The position numbers were made by a program, and so were the translations under genes. Of a stretch of DNA of 64,000 nt, positions 11,553 through 24,286 are shown piece by piece; the first letter of the stretch is position 1, and each line of letters opens with the position of its first letter. The notes under the pieces are model-generated. The model was given only the letters and a program-made list of their open reading frames with translations. It was not told the origin of the DNA and did not search any database. This DNA comes from [Phialemoniopsis] sp. UDSM-2020. Lineage: Eukaryota; Ascomycota; Sordariomycetes; Thyridiales; Thyridiaceae. The DNA is taken from assembly GCA_018873225.1 (NCBI GenBank), contig JAEILZ010000002.1, forward strand, positions 372,001-436,000. Direction: 5' to 3'.

Positions 11553-12720
11553 ATGGAATCATTGGTCTCTGAAAATGGGGAAGGGGTGTGAGAGCAGCAG
11601 CTTTCGAGCGCTGACAGGGGTAGAATTTGGCGGCTTCAGGAGACAAATCTAGGTATCAAGTATCGCCTTGAAATAGCAGCAAAGTCTAAACTTGGCAGCC
11701 CTGGAATTGACCAATCCAATCCGGGATATGAAAGCAAATTTTCTCCTATCAAATGCCTTTCTATATTGCATGACGCTCTTTAGTCTCATCATTCAGAGTC
11801 AACATTTCGATGCCTACATTGTGCGTGGTACGGCTCATGATCACGGCTTGTTGAGCGGTGAGGCTGCCATCGAATGGCATTCGCTAGCTTCATTCCTCCC
11901 TATTCCTGTTTGTCACTGATCGTCACCTTGGTACTCCCTGTTGATTGAAAGCGACGAGTGGAGACAGTCGCACTGGTGGTAGTGTAGACAATAGCCCGCC
12001 CTCTCCAGCCTCTGAGCAAACAACGACTCCTGCGGAAACGAAGGGTACTAATAAAAGGATTGATCCCCCTATCGGCGAAGATTCAGTCTAGAGGGACGCA
12101 GGGCACACTATCGATGTCGTTGAGGGAAACCCTGACGAGATTCCGGGGCATTGCGTATTGGCCGGGGAGCCGCGCAGGAAGCGCGCGAAAGGTGAAAAAC
12201 ACGGGCTGATAAATTGAGCAGTTTAATGCAACACAATCTTCTGCCTGTATGATATTTAATTCGAATGGATTCAAGAATTGAGACAGTTCTGCTCTTTTGA
12301 TTGGCTGAGCCAGGGCGGCCTCCGCAATGCGATTAATTAATGTTTGAAGCCTAGAAGTCCAATGGTATGACCTAGTTCAGATACTATCTAAGATCATTGG
12401 GGACACTTCATTGCCCTGTGTGTCACGCTCACTTGCGTCTGCTGTGTAGCACAGGCTGCATAGCCTGGTGTTATTGTCGGGTATAGATCTGCACCGTTTG
12501 TGCATAAGGTAGCTGTGCCACCTCTTGTAACAGCCTGGTGCGTAATGCGATGCAGGCTGAAGCACGCTGCATTGGGGGCACTGAATGGGGCTGAGGCAAA
12601 TGCAGTTCGTGGTGAATCTAACCCCCCCCCCTTTGTCCGTCTTCCCGTCTCAATCATTTTATCAACTTCCAACTTGATATGGTTTCTCAGGCAAGACATA
12701 TCCGCTGACTGTCAATCCAG
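11553..12720. other. Intergenic stretch
   Basis: I see no gene. It holds the AA9 3' region and the promoter of the membrane-protein gene, with a run of 11 C at about 12622-12632. Confidence 0.6.
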
Positions 12721-14972
12721 ATGGATCGCACGACTGAGATCGATATGGAATCATGTCGACGCTATGAAGTATTACCCCAAAACGTGTCCCCGATTTCAGT
12801 AGTAGCAGCAGCCGATACGACCGACGATGCCGGTCAAAGCACTCGTTTTCAAGAAGGTGACGAGGTTGGCAGACAGTCCGACGATAATATCAGCGAGGTC
12901 GGCGAAATCAGCGACACCGGTGACAGCGAAGCAACAACCCTGTCATGCCACAACCCCGAAGAAGCTTGTCAGGACACACGGGAATTTCAGAAAAGAAGGT
13001 TGCGACCGCAGAACATACTGACGGATCTTGCGGTTGTCATCGCACCTTTACTTTTCTTGGCCTTCGCACTCTCAGTGCTCTTCCTCGAAGCACTCGAGGT
13101 TCATGACCACGAGTTCGCTCGGTGGCGCAACGCCATCACAGTGGTACGAGTCCATTACCAAAGCAAAAGGTCAATTTTTATTGCGTCTAATAGTTCTTCT
13201 CATAGTTGGCTACCTTGTTTCCCATCCTGTTTGCCTCTATCGTCGGCCGTCTGCTCTATCAGGCCGCTAGGTGGAAACTCGAACAGGGAGCGACAATCGG
13301 CACACTTGAAAGATTGATCGGTAGCCAAACTGTTGGGTCCGCCATTCTCACGCAGTTCAGGCTGCGCTCCTTTGACAGTCTCGGGATGGTGCTGCTCATG
13401 CTCTGGTCACTATCGCCACTCGGTGCGCAGGCGATCTTAAGAATGCTAGGATCGAGCTTTAAGCCGATAGTGGAGCCTTCACAGCTCACCTACTACGACA
13501 CTGATGCAGTGTCAAACTTCTATCCCTGGTTTCTGGCCGAATACGATGACCCAGGTACCGTCGAAAACCGGTTGGCATTGCTTTCCAGCTGGTATACCGC
13601 CCTTTTGCTGATGCCAGAATCGTCCAAGAATGAGACAATGGATCTCTGGGGGAATGTCAAAATTCCCTTTCTTGCCTCACAAGACCAGCGTTCTTCGCAA
13701 GAGCAAAACAATGGAGGTGATATGTGGACCACGCTCTCTGGAGCCCACAATATGTCGGCCTATTCGGCCCTTGCAGGGGTCCCTATCAACCACATATCCA
13801 CGGGCAACACTTCCTTCTTGTTGGAATCAAGCTATGTCAGCCTCGACTGCTCCAAAGAGCAGGCAGAAGACATGGAATTCACAACGAACCTCGACTGGAA
13901 CGATTCTGACTGGAATGGCACCCAGACTGCTTTCAGCCTTATCCGAGAGAATGGAACCTGGCACGGCTTCCCTCGCAACAGGACTGGAATGTCCAGGAGG
14001 GACCAAACGCCAGCAGCCACTGCGTGGGCGCTCGGGCTCGATCGTTTCATTGATAACTCCTGGCTCATGCTTGCGACGCCAACCCCTGCAATATTCACCG
14101 AAACCCCTGACATCGAAGCCGGACCAACAAGCCTTATCTTCCAACTTCAAATGAAGCCGCTTAGGGTCGGCCAGAAAGGTGCGGATTACGGAGTCAGCGC
14201 CCTTTGCGACGTCAAGCAAGTATATGTCGAATCTCGTGTGAACTGCTCACGGATCGAGGCATCAGCTCGTCAAAACTGTACTGTGATAGCAGTACGGCCA
14301 TCTCGACTTCAGCGTGCATCGGAAAATATATCGCCGCTGTCCTTTGCTCACATATTCCGCTACATGTCCAAGGAAATGCCCTTGGCCGGTGGTCGGCCCT
14401 CAACGTTTGGAGCAGATTTGTCCATACAGTTCTTAGTCGACCCGATGTTCTCAGAGCTCAACAAGACGGGCGATGTCTTCGCCTTTCAAAATACCACTGA
14501 CGTCGATTTCAGCAATCGCTTAGCGCAGCTTCTTAATACCTATCTCTTGCTCAGTCAGACATTCTTTTCGATGACTTCTGGGAGCATCGATCCAAACGTA
14601 AAGTTTGAGCCGAACGTGACGGTCAAGACACAGACCACAAACTTGGTCAAAGTCTACACCATCCCGAAGTTTTGGGTGGTACTCTGCGTCGTAGCGTGTA
14701 GCGTTCTCCTTTCTGCTGGCGTACTCAGCATTGCCTTTGTCCACCTCGCTGATGGACCTGAGATCTTTGGGTACGCGTCTACAGTCATTCGCGATTCCAG
14801 GCATCTGCAGTTGTCGCCAATTGTTGGCAGGATGGAAGGTAGTGACCTCGCACGGCTTGTCCGAAATGAGAGGGTCCGGTTTGGGTTCACAGAGACGGTG
14901 GTGGAAGACAAGGTCTTGCTTGGAGTTGGACGGGAACATCAGACGGAGAGTATCATACGTTATCTCAGGTGA
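12721..14972 (+). CDS. Fungal multi-pass membrane protein with large glycosylated loop
   Basis: Two exons (12721-13143 and 13206-14972) join in phase 0 to give 729 residues. The join reads AITV/LATLFPILFASIVGR and places an uninterrupted membrane segment across the splice. The N-terminus (about 1-95) is acidic and polar. Hydrophobic segments lie near residues 100-125, 142-162, 195-220 and 629-656. The long stretch between the third and fourth segments is rich in Asn-x-Ser/Thr sites, so it probably faces the exterior; the C-terminal tail of about 70 residues would be cytosolic. I recognise the type (fungal-specific uncharacterised membrane proteins) but no named domain or activity. It opens the accessory-looking stretch shared with the kinases and the CorA-like gene, which also have mixed codon use. 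Confidence 0.75.
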
Positions 14973-15551
14973 TGTAGAAATGTGTTAAGGGCATAGCTTC
15001 GTGCCAGCGCGATAGTCCTCTCCACGTTGTACCTGTCACCAACCCTGTTCCCTACAGTCTTTCACCTTGAACATACGACCTGTGTGGTTTGAAGTGTGTA
15101 TGTATATCTTAGTTCGAGTTCTACGATTGCGAAGGTCACATAGAGTTAATTACATAGCAAGATAGCTTCATTGCCTTATGTATTGTCATAATGTCACCAA
15201 GGAGAACCATTACGCTGGAAATTGACATTGCGCTACCACATCGGCATATCTTCGACTGAATATAAATTGAGACAAGAGTTCTTGAAGAACGCGGTACAGT
15301 CCAAGAAGAAAAGGAAGCAACCATTCAATGGAACAGGATCAAATGAGCCCTTTCTGCTCATATCCAAAGCGTATAGCAAGCCAGCTTAACGTGAATAAAA
15401 GAGCACCAAGGAAAACAAGGAAAGCGTGTCGTGCCTGATCAGATTCCGTTCCCCGATCCCTTTACATAGCTATGTAACGCCAGTTGTATCGATTCTGATG
15501 TTATGAGTAGAGAGGTGGGTGCGAGAGTCATGCCTGAGTTTCGTATCGTGC
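14973..15551. other. Intergenic stretch
   Basis: AT-richer sequence with no gene that I can support. It is the shared 3' region of the membrane-protein gene and the small gene on the minus strand. Confidence 0.55.
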
Positions 15552-15871
15552 TCAAGTGCAGACCCGTCCCAGTTCAGACTGTGGGTTATTAGCCGTATAT
15601 TCTTGGATAGACTAGAATGGGAACGTACAAGTGGAAACTGGAAGGGAGCCTCCAGATTGTAGACATCGTGACGCATCTAAGGCTCAGTGTATGGTTACTA
15701 CAAGATCTACGGAAAGGTTGATCGATCTCGTACCTCGACTTTGAAGTTTCCGTGGCCGTATGTAGCCCGCAGCATGCGTAAGAAGGTCCATGGATCTGGT
15801 GCGATCCTGGTGTGGATCTCCTGGATTTCTGCTGCATCCTTATTGCCTCGTGGTGGAGCTTTCTCAGGCAT
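15552..15871 (-). CDS. Small three-exon gene, copy A of a local small-protein family
   Basis: On the minus strand, three exons (15871-15734, 15676-15629, 15578-15552) encode 70 residues. The introns (57 and 50 nt) have GTACGA..CTTAG and GTACGT..CACAG ends, both in phase 0. Residues 27-44 form a probable helix (PDPWTFLRMLRATYG), followed by alternating hydrophobics NFKVE and, after the splice, MRHDVYNLEAP. The 48-nt middle exon and both intron positions match copies B (23980-24286) and C (29864-30307), so this is a real gene pattern rather than chance. I know no named domain for it. A GTG in frame 24 nt upstream opens a sequence (MSLPSES-like) that resembles the start of copy C (MSVPESQ), so the original start may have mutated. 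No signal peptide or membrane segment is seen. Confidence 0.6.
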
Positions 15872-18399
15872 CGTACTCTCGGACGGCAAGCTCACGATCT
15901 GGTACTGCTCAATAGAGGTGGGTTTATCATAAAATCGCTGTAAGATTTGGAACGTTCGATCTCAGTGCCCTCAGCTGGGAGCGGGGATAGCCATTATATA
16001 TCAGGCAGTCTGCCTTGCATTGCACTGTTGGGAGCACGAGGCTTCTGGTCCGACCTTCAATACGCCCAATCAGCGCGGGCCGGGTGAGAAGGACTAACAA
16101 ATTTAGGCGCCAATCTTTCCCTGGCGCGATTTGTTGTCAAATGGACTGTAGATTGTAATGCGCTCGTTAGAATTCTTGTTATTGTCCTATCTTGCAATGC
16201 GCCCGAATATTTTTGGTGGAGGTGACGCCATTGGGCCAATGGGTTCCTGAGCGTTGTCTACCGGATAGAGGACCCGCGTAGCGCGCTATGCTCCCCTGGC
16301 ATATCTGGCCCGGCAACGGACCACACCAGCACCGACGTGTCACGGCATCACGAACCCCTGCAGTGGGCCTACCTCGACGAGACCACAAAACAACACAAAC
16401 ACCAGTTTAGAGTCAAGTCGACATACACGTATTTCATGGCTTTGTCATGCGATACGGATTGGGCAAGGTCACCACTACCTGCCTTGGGTACGGAAATATG
16501 CCGTATTGGGCTCAAAGCGTTCTCCATCTCCAACAACGACGCATTCTCGAAAGAATTGAGTCATCGGGCGCAGTAATCGGGTGGAAACTCAATGCGTACC
16601 CAAGATCCCAGAAAAGGCTGTTCCGTTTCAGAGCTATAAGGGCAACATGTTTAGGCTCGAAGGCTGGGACCCGACATGCAACCATCGCCAAGACCAACTT
16701 TCGACGACACTAACTCCGGGAAACAACCTCACCTGTCTAAATAATAAGGACCTGCCCGGAATATTTCAGACGTGTTTGTATTCTTCAGGTAGGACGATCA
16801 CATATGAACCTCACCGCGATACATGTCATCACCACTGTGATACATGTGTTGCGTGCGTGTTGGTCTGGGTAACAGCGACCAAGGTTGACATCAATCTCAT
16901 CATGCAAGCCCAAACCTATCAGAAAGCGGCTGACGCTTAATAAACCCCGAAAGGATGCCTCTGCCGGCTGTTTTGATGCCCATTCACTCAGAACATAGTT
17001 CTTTGTGAGGTGATCCTGTGATGTCACTGATGATATTGTGGTATGTCAATCATAAGAGGTCGTATGCAGTACATGACATTGCCATGAGTCCATATCTTGA
17101 TGCTCATACATCTTCCCATGGATACCATCATAGTGTATTCTGAACACGGGTATGGTGTCATTGTGTCTTCTGGACAGTGTCATGAAAAGGAAGTGTACGA
17201 ACTCGCCTCCATCGTGGAAGCTGAGCTTCAAATAATTGGATAATATACATCTTCCCATGTACCACGGGTGGTGATTTTCCTAAGTTATTACCACTCTGCG
17301 GGAAGATTGTAAGGTCGTAAGACATGTACTTCAACTCACAGCGTTACTGGCTGTGAGGGTGAATTATCCAACATCCTGGCGGTCTACTAGATCATTCAAT
17401 CCTGCTGGAGAATTGCATGCGTTCTATCGTCTTGTTCGAGACACTTCATGAAGGCTGCAGCCCCAGTCGACTTTTTCATCAAACGAGTTGATCAATTCTA
17501 CTTGTTTGTCGACACACCATGAGGAAAACAGCACACAAACCTCAAACAGTCCATATCATGCTGTAGTAGGACACTTGAAATGCCATGGCTCATTAGTGAC
17601 AGGAGGCATCACTTGGTAGAGTCTGCTTTGCACTGTTCATCCTGAGAACGTGTCTACGACATATGTCATGGGGTTTGTCATTAATACATACGAATCTTGG
17701 AACAAATCTAGCAACCCATCCCACCCAGCCTTCCTATCAGGATGTAAGTAGATTATCCTGCACTGCGGTATGCAATAGACTCTTGTCCTATAAGCGGTCG
17801 GCGAATCTTTCATGAGACGGCAAATGCTTTGACTGATGACCTGCTGCATGGCTTGCTTATACGCTAACTGAGAATGTCACCGCATCGCTTTTATTGGCAC
17901 CCGAACCTCAGCCTGGTGGTCTGGGGTCTCATTGTGACACCTAATCGGCAAGCCGGGCACACCAATCGGGCGTACCGCACCTGCAAGCCAAACGAGTCAC
18001 ATAATCCATATGCAATTATTGTTTGCCTGTGGTAGGCAACCTTTGAATCACGTTGCATGCATGTATATGTCAGTCTTGTGCAACACACTTTGCATCCGAT
18101 GGGTGCGAGACAAGGCTGGCTCGTGAGCCATCCCGGGTATTTGAATACCAGACCCGTCCTCACAATGACACCTCTACTCCTCACGCCACTTGACCGCTAC
18201 GAATTGAAGAGCTTGATACAAGCAACCAATACGTCAGCGTCCTACAGCTCCCATCTTGACTTGGCTGCATGTGCCCTTCTCTCTCAGTAATACATGAGAC
18301 TGGACGAGATCATCAACCTCAAGAATATTCAAACTATTTCCATTTCTTGAGCTTCCACAATATCTGATTCAAGATTCTGGTGTAAACCCAGACTGTTGG
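15872..18399. other. Intergenic stretch, possible decayed sequence
   Basis: I found no complete gene in these 2.5 kb. There is a 15-bp direct repeat (17106-17120 and 17245-17259). A minus-strand frame at 17637-17849 ends in a segment faintly like the small-protein family. The rest is mixed-composition sequence with scattered stops, including the promoter of the kinase gene at 18400. Confidence 0.5.
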
Positions 18400-20455
18400 A
18401 TGGCTTCGTTAGAGCATCGAGAAGGGTCTCGTACTGACTCCCAGCCATCACTCCCTAAGGTCTTTATTGGCGAGCGCCCCTACAGAAGCAACACCTTTCC
18501 ACCACCCATCAAAGATGACGAATCGTACAATATCGTGGATGATGAAACCATTCCATCGGCAGAGATGCTTCGAAAGTATGGTGTGAAGCTTGCAACCCAC
18601 CGTGACAACCTCTCCTGGTCAGAGCACTATGTTTGGCAGATTCTCTCCGTCGATAGGGTTCGTCGCGATCTATGCGAACTCAACGCAGTAAAACACATAG
18701 ACATAGTCCGCCCGGATGAAAAGCCTATCATCGACAAAGATCGCCCGGACAAAAGGTCTATCGACAACCTTCGCTCAGACGAAAGCCGACCAGTCTCGCA
18801 GCAAGAGCCGAAGACATATCTTCTCATCTTCGCCCTACTCCTGTTGCTAGATAGACAGGATTGCATTCAAGCTTTCATCCTAGACCAGCTGTCAGACCAA
18901 GACCTTCCACTGGAAAAACGGGACCATGATGGCAAAGTACAGCTGTATCGTCGCAATTCGAGTGTTCCGCTCAGCTGTTGCAAGGGTTGGCTGCCACTGG
19001 AAAAGGAATACTTCGCCGAGCGGCAGCATTTCATTCGAGTGCCACGTTTCGAGGTAGACGAGAACAACGTCGCCCAGCATTACATATTCGACCAAAGCAC
19101 CGTGCTGCCTTGGGCAGAAGAGGACCAAGTGTCGTCGCCATCTCAAGGCGGTTATGCCTTGGTAACCTTCGTCCGCATGGAGCTAATGTTTCATAACTTC
19201 GGCTCTCTGCTGAAGAAGGTATGATCCCGCTGAAAATCTATCTGCACCCGTTTTCGAACCTATAGACATATCACTAAATTTCTTTGTACACATAGATTGG
19301 CATAAGAAGCGACCTCTTTGCACTTAAAGCCTTAGATGATAACAAGGTGAACGATAGAAAACGCTTCAATAATGAGGTGGAGCAACTGAGAAGATTCAGA
19401 GGTCTCGCCCATGATCATCTGATCACTCTTCTTGCAACATACGAGATACAAGGGCGATACAACTTCATCTTCCCTAGGGCAAATAAGGACCTCGAGAGCT
19501 ACTGGTTCGAGGAGAACCCCAACCCACGGGACCTGCAGTTCGTTCAGTGGGTGGCACGACAATGCAGCGGTATCATGGGGGCCATTGGTGTAATCCATAA
19601 CCCCACTCATTTAGAGGGTGAGAGGAAGTATGGACGCCACGGAGACATCAAACCAGACAACATCTTATGGTTTGACACCTCGAATGACCCTCTCGGAATT
19701 CTCATCGTTTCCGACATGGGCTTGTCATCGTTCAATCGAGACACAAGCCGGTCCAACATTCCAAACAAGGACATCCCCGGCGCCCCTGGCTACAGACCGC
19801 CGGAATGTGAGATCGAAGGTGGAACGGTTTCTCGAGCTTTCGACATATGGACTCTCGGGTGCTTATTCATGGAACTCATGGCATGGCTTTTGGGAGGCGA
19901 AACACTTCGACGCGAATTTGACGATGCAAGAATGACGCTATATCTAACGGGTTCTAAGAACAATGTGTTCTATGCCGTGAAGGAACACATTGAGAAAAAG
20001 ATGTACGCTGCCCAGGTCAAGCCCGAAGTTGCCGAAGTAAGCTTCCATCGAGAATCAATAGCATTGTCGCGTAGACATTGTGCTGACCATCTTAGTGGTT
20101 TACCATTCTCCACAGCCACAAAGACTGCACTGAGTTTGTGCATGATGTGCTTGATATTGTTGAGAAAGAGATGATTGTTGTCTTATCCACACAAGAGAAG
20201 AGAGCCGAATCAAAGACTCTCGTCAACAAGTTCAACGACATCTTCAAGAACTGCACAGCTGCCACATACTGTACTAACCCGGTGCCACGTTCAAAACAGG
20301 ATACTAGATTGAACCCTGACGTCGAATTTGACCTCAACACGATCGCCATACGAACGATCAAGGAAAGGAAGCCGGAATTGAAGAAGTACAGTGGCACACG
20401 AAAGAAGTCTATGTCCGCTCAAGAGATGGAGGCGATGGATGATGTGGAACAGTAA
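18400..20455 (+). CDS. Large fungal protein kinase 1 (HGD catalytic loop, DMG variant)
   Basis: Three exons (18400-19218, 19296-20036, 20096-20455) encode 639 residues; all joins are phase 0. The N-terminal 240 residues are a polar region with no named domain, containing a threefold KP/DRPD[EK]-type repeat near residues 105-130. The kinase domain follows: a glycine-poor loop (SQGGYALVTF), the Lys of ALK (K284), the Glu of NNEVEQL, the catalytic loop HGDIKPDNIL (D390), then DMG (D413) where DFG is usual, and a YRPPE version of APE. Exon 3 is a charged C-terminal tail. The region before the kinase domain resembles that of the kinase at 25134-28117 (LPFIAEDH versus LPWAEEDQ spacing), so the two belong to one expanded fungal family. 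Activity looks possible because Lys, Glu and both Asp are kept. Targets are unknown; the neighbours are small-protein genes and a CorA-like gene. Confidence 0.8.
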
Positions 20456-21449
20456 TACTCTAGGTCTGCACCGCGTTGTTGAGATGTTTTTGTTCTCTTT
20501 TACAAGTTTTCTATTCCCGCATTTCTTGTGTTTTGTGTTCCGCTTGGCTATCTCTATTCAACATCAGAGATCCCGCAAGCCATGAACTGTTTTCCAACCT
20601 GTTTTGATATCATACGGTTCCATGCTTGTTTTTTTTTTCTTTGACCGTATATTATCCATCCTTGTATTTCGCGACTTGCAGGAGCCGGCCTTATGGTGGC
20701 ATTATCTTTTCGAAAAATGCCTCAGGTCTGATCGTAATGTTCATTTCGGATGGCCCTTTGAAGGCTCTGCTTTTCGCCCTGCATGCGTGTCAGACACTGT
20801 GTTCTAGTCGATCAGCACACGTCAGTGGTCTCACCGGTGTCAAGGCCCGAGGTATCGTGCACTGATAAAGCCCGCGTTTCCACTGAATCTTGTCAACAAG
20901 CATCCTGACTGCCAGCAAACCCGAGGAGGGAAGCATACAGCAACAGCTGCTTTGCCTTTGCCAAATACTTCTGCGAAGAATGTTTCGAGGGCGCTCTGGT
21001 CCGTGTACGTTGCCCGCACAATTTCGACCGGCATGGTGGATGGTGCTGTCGCGGTTGGTGTGGAAATGTGAAGAGGTCAAAAGTAGGCTGGGCGCGCACC
21101 TCGGCTAATAATTGTGATTTAATATTCGGTGGCACCGAGACACAGACACAGGAAAAAATGGAATCCTGGGCGGCATTAATGCATTGCCACACGTGAGGTC
21201 TCCTTATTGGCCGGGCGTAAGACAGTGAAGCGGCAATGTTGCAGGGCACGAGGCGTCCTACCCAGCCCCTCTGCTCAGGCGAGAAGGATTCTCGCATTTG
21301 ATTTGCTAGCGGCTGAAGCGATAATTGGCATTGTCGCACGCCGCCACCTAATCTACACTTCTTGCTGCCCATCAGCCTCACGAAAATTTCTCGTCCCAAT
21401 TCTTGCGGAGTCAACGTCCTACATCTAGATCAGCGCGCATACGTCAAGC
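20456..21449. other. Intergenic stretch
   Basis: I see no gene. A 173-codon open frame on the minus strand has no domain and no plausible splice structure. The right end is the promoter of the CorA-like gene. Confidence 0.55.
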
Positions 21450-23581
21450 ATGAATTGGTCCAAAGATAATGCAAAGCTGAAAGATCGCGACCTGAAACAG
21501 GTCTTCAGATACACAGAAGGCCAAAGCACGGTGGTTCGGGTTCGGCCAGGTCACAAGGTAGGCAATTTCCTAGTCTGGCTGCCTTGAAGTTGACAACTGA
21601 TAATCTCAAGGAAGCATATCTCTGGACCATAAACACAGAGAAGGAGTGGGATATATGGCTGGACGAAGTAAGCGTTTGTATACCTGTCACCGTTAAGGAT
21701 CCGTTTGACCCGAGTTCTCCCATAGAAATGTCCGACTATTCAAGGTGCAGAACCTGCTCTGGTCTTCATGTGAGCTGCAACAAAACGAGGAAGTCCAAAT
21801 CAATGTTGACAGATACAGTATTGCGAAGCGAATAGGTGAACCAGAAAGTGGAAAGGCTTGGGAGGATGAACTTTCAACATGGCTCAAGGACGATATTATG
21901 CCAACAAGCCATTGTGCGCGTCGAGCACTTACGTTTGAGACACTGGCCGAGAAACCACGACACATTGACTCAGCAGGGAAGTCTATGGTCGTCAACGGTC
22001 AACGCAGCGTGCGGTCATTACCGTTTTCTGAGCGAGTGTTCCGTCGAATATCTGACAATTTCCACACGCATGGATCAATTGCTTCCGTCATCAGCCGAGC
22101 AGATATACCAGTCTTTTCAAGCGCACAGGTCGAAATGGAGGACCAATTTGGTAATTCTCATCCTGCTTATGGTGAGTCGTGGACTCTTGAACATTCAGCT
22201 GTGAGTGATCATTGTGTCGATTGACAGTGTTGTTCTAGTCTACAACTGTCGAACAAGCAATGCCTGGGAGATGGACTTGGCGATGTCCGAAACTTATTTT
22301 CCAGATTACGGTTTGACGTTTGCAATTCTCTACGGCTGTCCGCTACAGGTAGAAAATGAGATATTGAGACGCGTTTCAACGTCTCTCGCGGAGTGCGCAC
22401 ACCCATTGCTTCTACCTGGCATTTTCGCAGAGCTGGAGCGAATCAGACATATAAAGTTGATTGAAGCAGTAATAAACGAGATGGAGACCAGGATATTCCA
22501 ATTGGACTTCACCCGGGCTGATATGGAAGGGCTGTCAGACTCGGAAACGGAGACTCGCAACCGCGAGAAGAGATCGGCATGGCTGGATACGACATATTTG
22601 AGGAACGGGCTCATTACCTGGGACAGGCAGCTGAAGAAGATGGCTATACATACAGAAGAGCTTCAAAGCCCTCTGTTTACATCAACGTCCCAGAACACCA
22701 GCGCATCACCTATACCTGAGGTCGACCGGCAAGATCCCGATCGCGTAGCCAACACACCAGATTCAAATGAGATGCAAGATGACCCCATCAACATACGTCC
22801 TACATCACACAGTGGATCTGGTCCTCTGGTTGCTATATCGGCACAATTCCATTCAAGAAACATTCGGACTCAAAACCCCGAGAAATCCCCATTGAGACAT
22901 GACACCACTAAAAAAGATTGGGAGTCTGACCATGCGGAAATGTCAAATCCAGATTCCTCGTGGGAAATGATCCCAGAAGCAGATTCAAGCCTCTTTCCCA
23001 AGCCTGATAGCGAGATCGATGTCCCGAAATCTCGAAAAGCTTCTGGACTTTTATTGCACCGTGTTGGGCGTATGATCATTTACAGGATTAGAGATATCAG
23101 AGGCGAATATGATGATAAGATACGAGACTGTACTATGCGCGTGGATGGCATGGCGATGGCAACACAATGGGTAAGGCCTTTTATTGAAACACTTCCAATA
23201 CGTTCTAATTCTCGTGCAGGCTTATGGAGAGACCAACGTCCAGATAGCAATTGGAACGAACCGCGATTCCAAGCTCATGAGATCGATCGCCTTCGTCACG
23301 ATGTTCTTTCTGCCCGGGACCTTTCTTGCTGTACGCTGAACCCTTTGCCGACAACGAATACTGTTTATTAACATCACAGATAGAGTGTGTTCTCAATGAC
23401 TTTCTTCAAGTGGGATGACCCATCTGGCTCTGGGACCGTGTCGCAATATATTTGGATCTATGTACTTACCGCCCTTACCTTCACCCTTGCCACTGTTGGG
23501 CTTTGGTGGTACTTCATTCAGTATCTCCCTTCTAGAAAGCAAAAGGCACCGGTGGATGAAGAAATTGGTTTGACGAGTTGA
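21450..23581 (+). CDS. Fungal CorA-like membrane protein
   Basis: Six exons (21450-21557, 21611-21667, 21745-22171, 22239-23170, 23220-23330, 23384-23581) encode 610 residues with every join in frame. Landmarks of this fungal family are RVRPGHK in exon 1, the join PAY/VYNCRTSNAWEMDLA, the YGC and HPLLLPGIFAELER segment, and the helical stretch IRGEYDDKIRDCTMRVDGM. Near the C-terminus the sequence reads SKLMRSIAFVTMFFLPGTFLA then SVFSMTFFKW and a second membrane helix (about 20 hydrophobic residues from IWIYVLT). The topology is a long cytosolic part and two C-terminal membrane helices, as in CorA Mg2+ channels. The GMN signature expected after the first helix is absent, as in other fungal relatives, so Mg2+ transport cannot be assumed. 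A low-complexity insert (about residues 350-450) precedes the coiled-coil region. Confidence 0.85.
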
Positions 23582-23979
23582 ATGGACGGCTAGATAGAAG
23601 ACCCCGATTACTAAGTGCAATAACGAATAAACAGCACCGAGACAGGTACATCTTATTATGGCTAAGCCGCTGGTCAGAGCTAGTAATTTACACATGCAGT
23701 CAGACTGTTGCCAGCTTTGCAACGTGGATTGAAACTTAGTGGTGGCGCTAGATATGCCCCTTTTTGTGTGAAAATAGAGGCAATGGTGTGCTTCAACAAT
23801 TAGGAAGGAAGTACCGCGCAGTTTACTTGCGAGATTGTTGCTCATTTCCGAGACCTATAATGCTCTATTCTTCAACGCTGTAAACCAGTTCCCACTTATG
23901 TACTACACACACACGACCCTAAACCAGCCAAGGCTCATCAGGCCAGCTGTGTGTTCTGAGCACATTGTTCGATCTCCTC
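23582..23979. other. Short intergenic stretch
   Basis: I see nothing beyond the converging 3' regions of the CorA-like gene and of small gene B. Confidence 0.6.
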
Positions 23980-24286
23980 CTACAATTCTACCTGTTAGCT
24001 ACCTACTTCGATAGGCGTGGCATGTGGTTTGGCTACTTCAGTAAGTCTGCTTGGGGCGTGTATCGTGTAAGTGTTGTGTCTCATCTGGGAATATGATTAG
24101 TAACGATACTTCCGGGAAAAGCGCCAGAGCCTTTACTTCTACACTGTAATCGCCTTTTCTGAACTTCCGCCGGAGTAGGGCTGTTAGCCTCTGCGGGTCA
24201 CCAATCATCTGATATGGGATGACCTGTGTGACCGCAGTGGTCTTTTCACGCTTGTCGCGACTTGTCTTTTTGTGGCGTGCTTCCAT
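23980..24286 (-). CDS. Small three-exon gene, copy B of a local small-protein family
   Basis: On the minus strand, exons 24286-24137, 24084-24037 and 23991-23980 encode 69 residues. The introns are 52 and 45 nt, in phase 0, with GTAAAG..CCCAG and GTAGCC..AACAG ends and a GCTAAC branch site in the second. A basic N-terminus (about residues 1-15) precedes a helix (DPQRLTALLRRKFR), strand-like GDYSVE, and the middle-exon product MRHNTYTIHAPSRLTE. The last exon adds only three residues. The middle exon is exactly 48 nt, as in copies A and C, and the splice sites fall at the same residues. The name and function are unknown. It lies downstream of the kinase at 25134-28117 on the same strand, 847 bp away. 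No signal peptide is visible. Confidence 0.65.

Noticed and set aside
20893..21414. 173-codon minus-strand frame
   Set aside because: No recognisable motif, no splice continuation, and it overlaps the likely promoter of the CorA-like gene.
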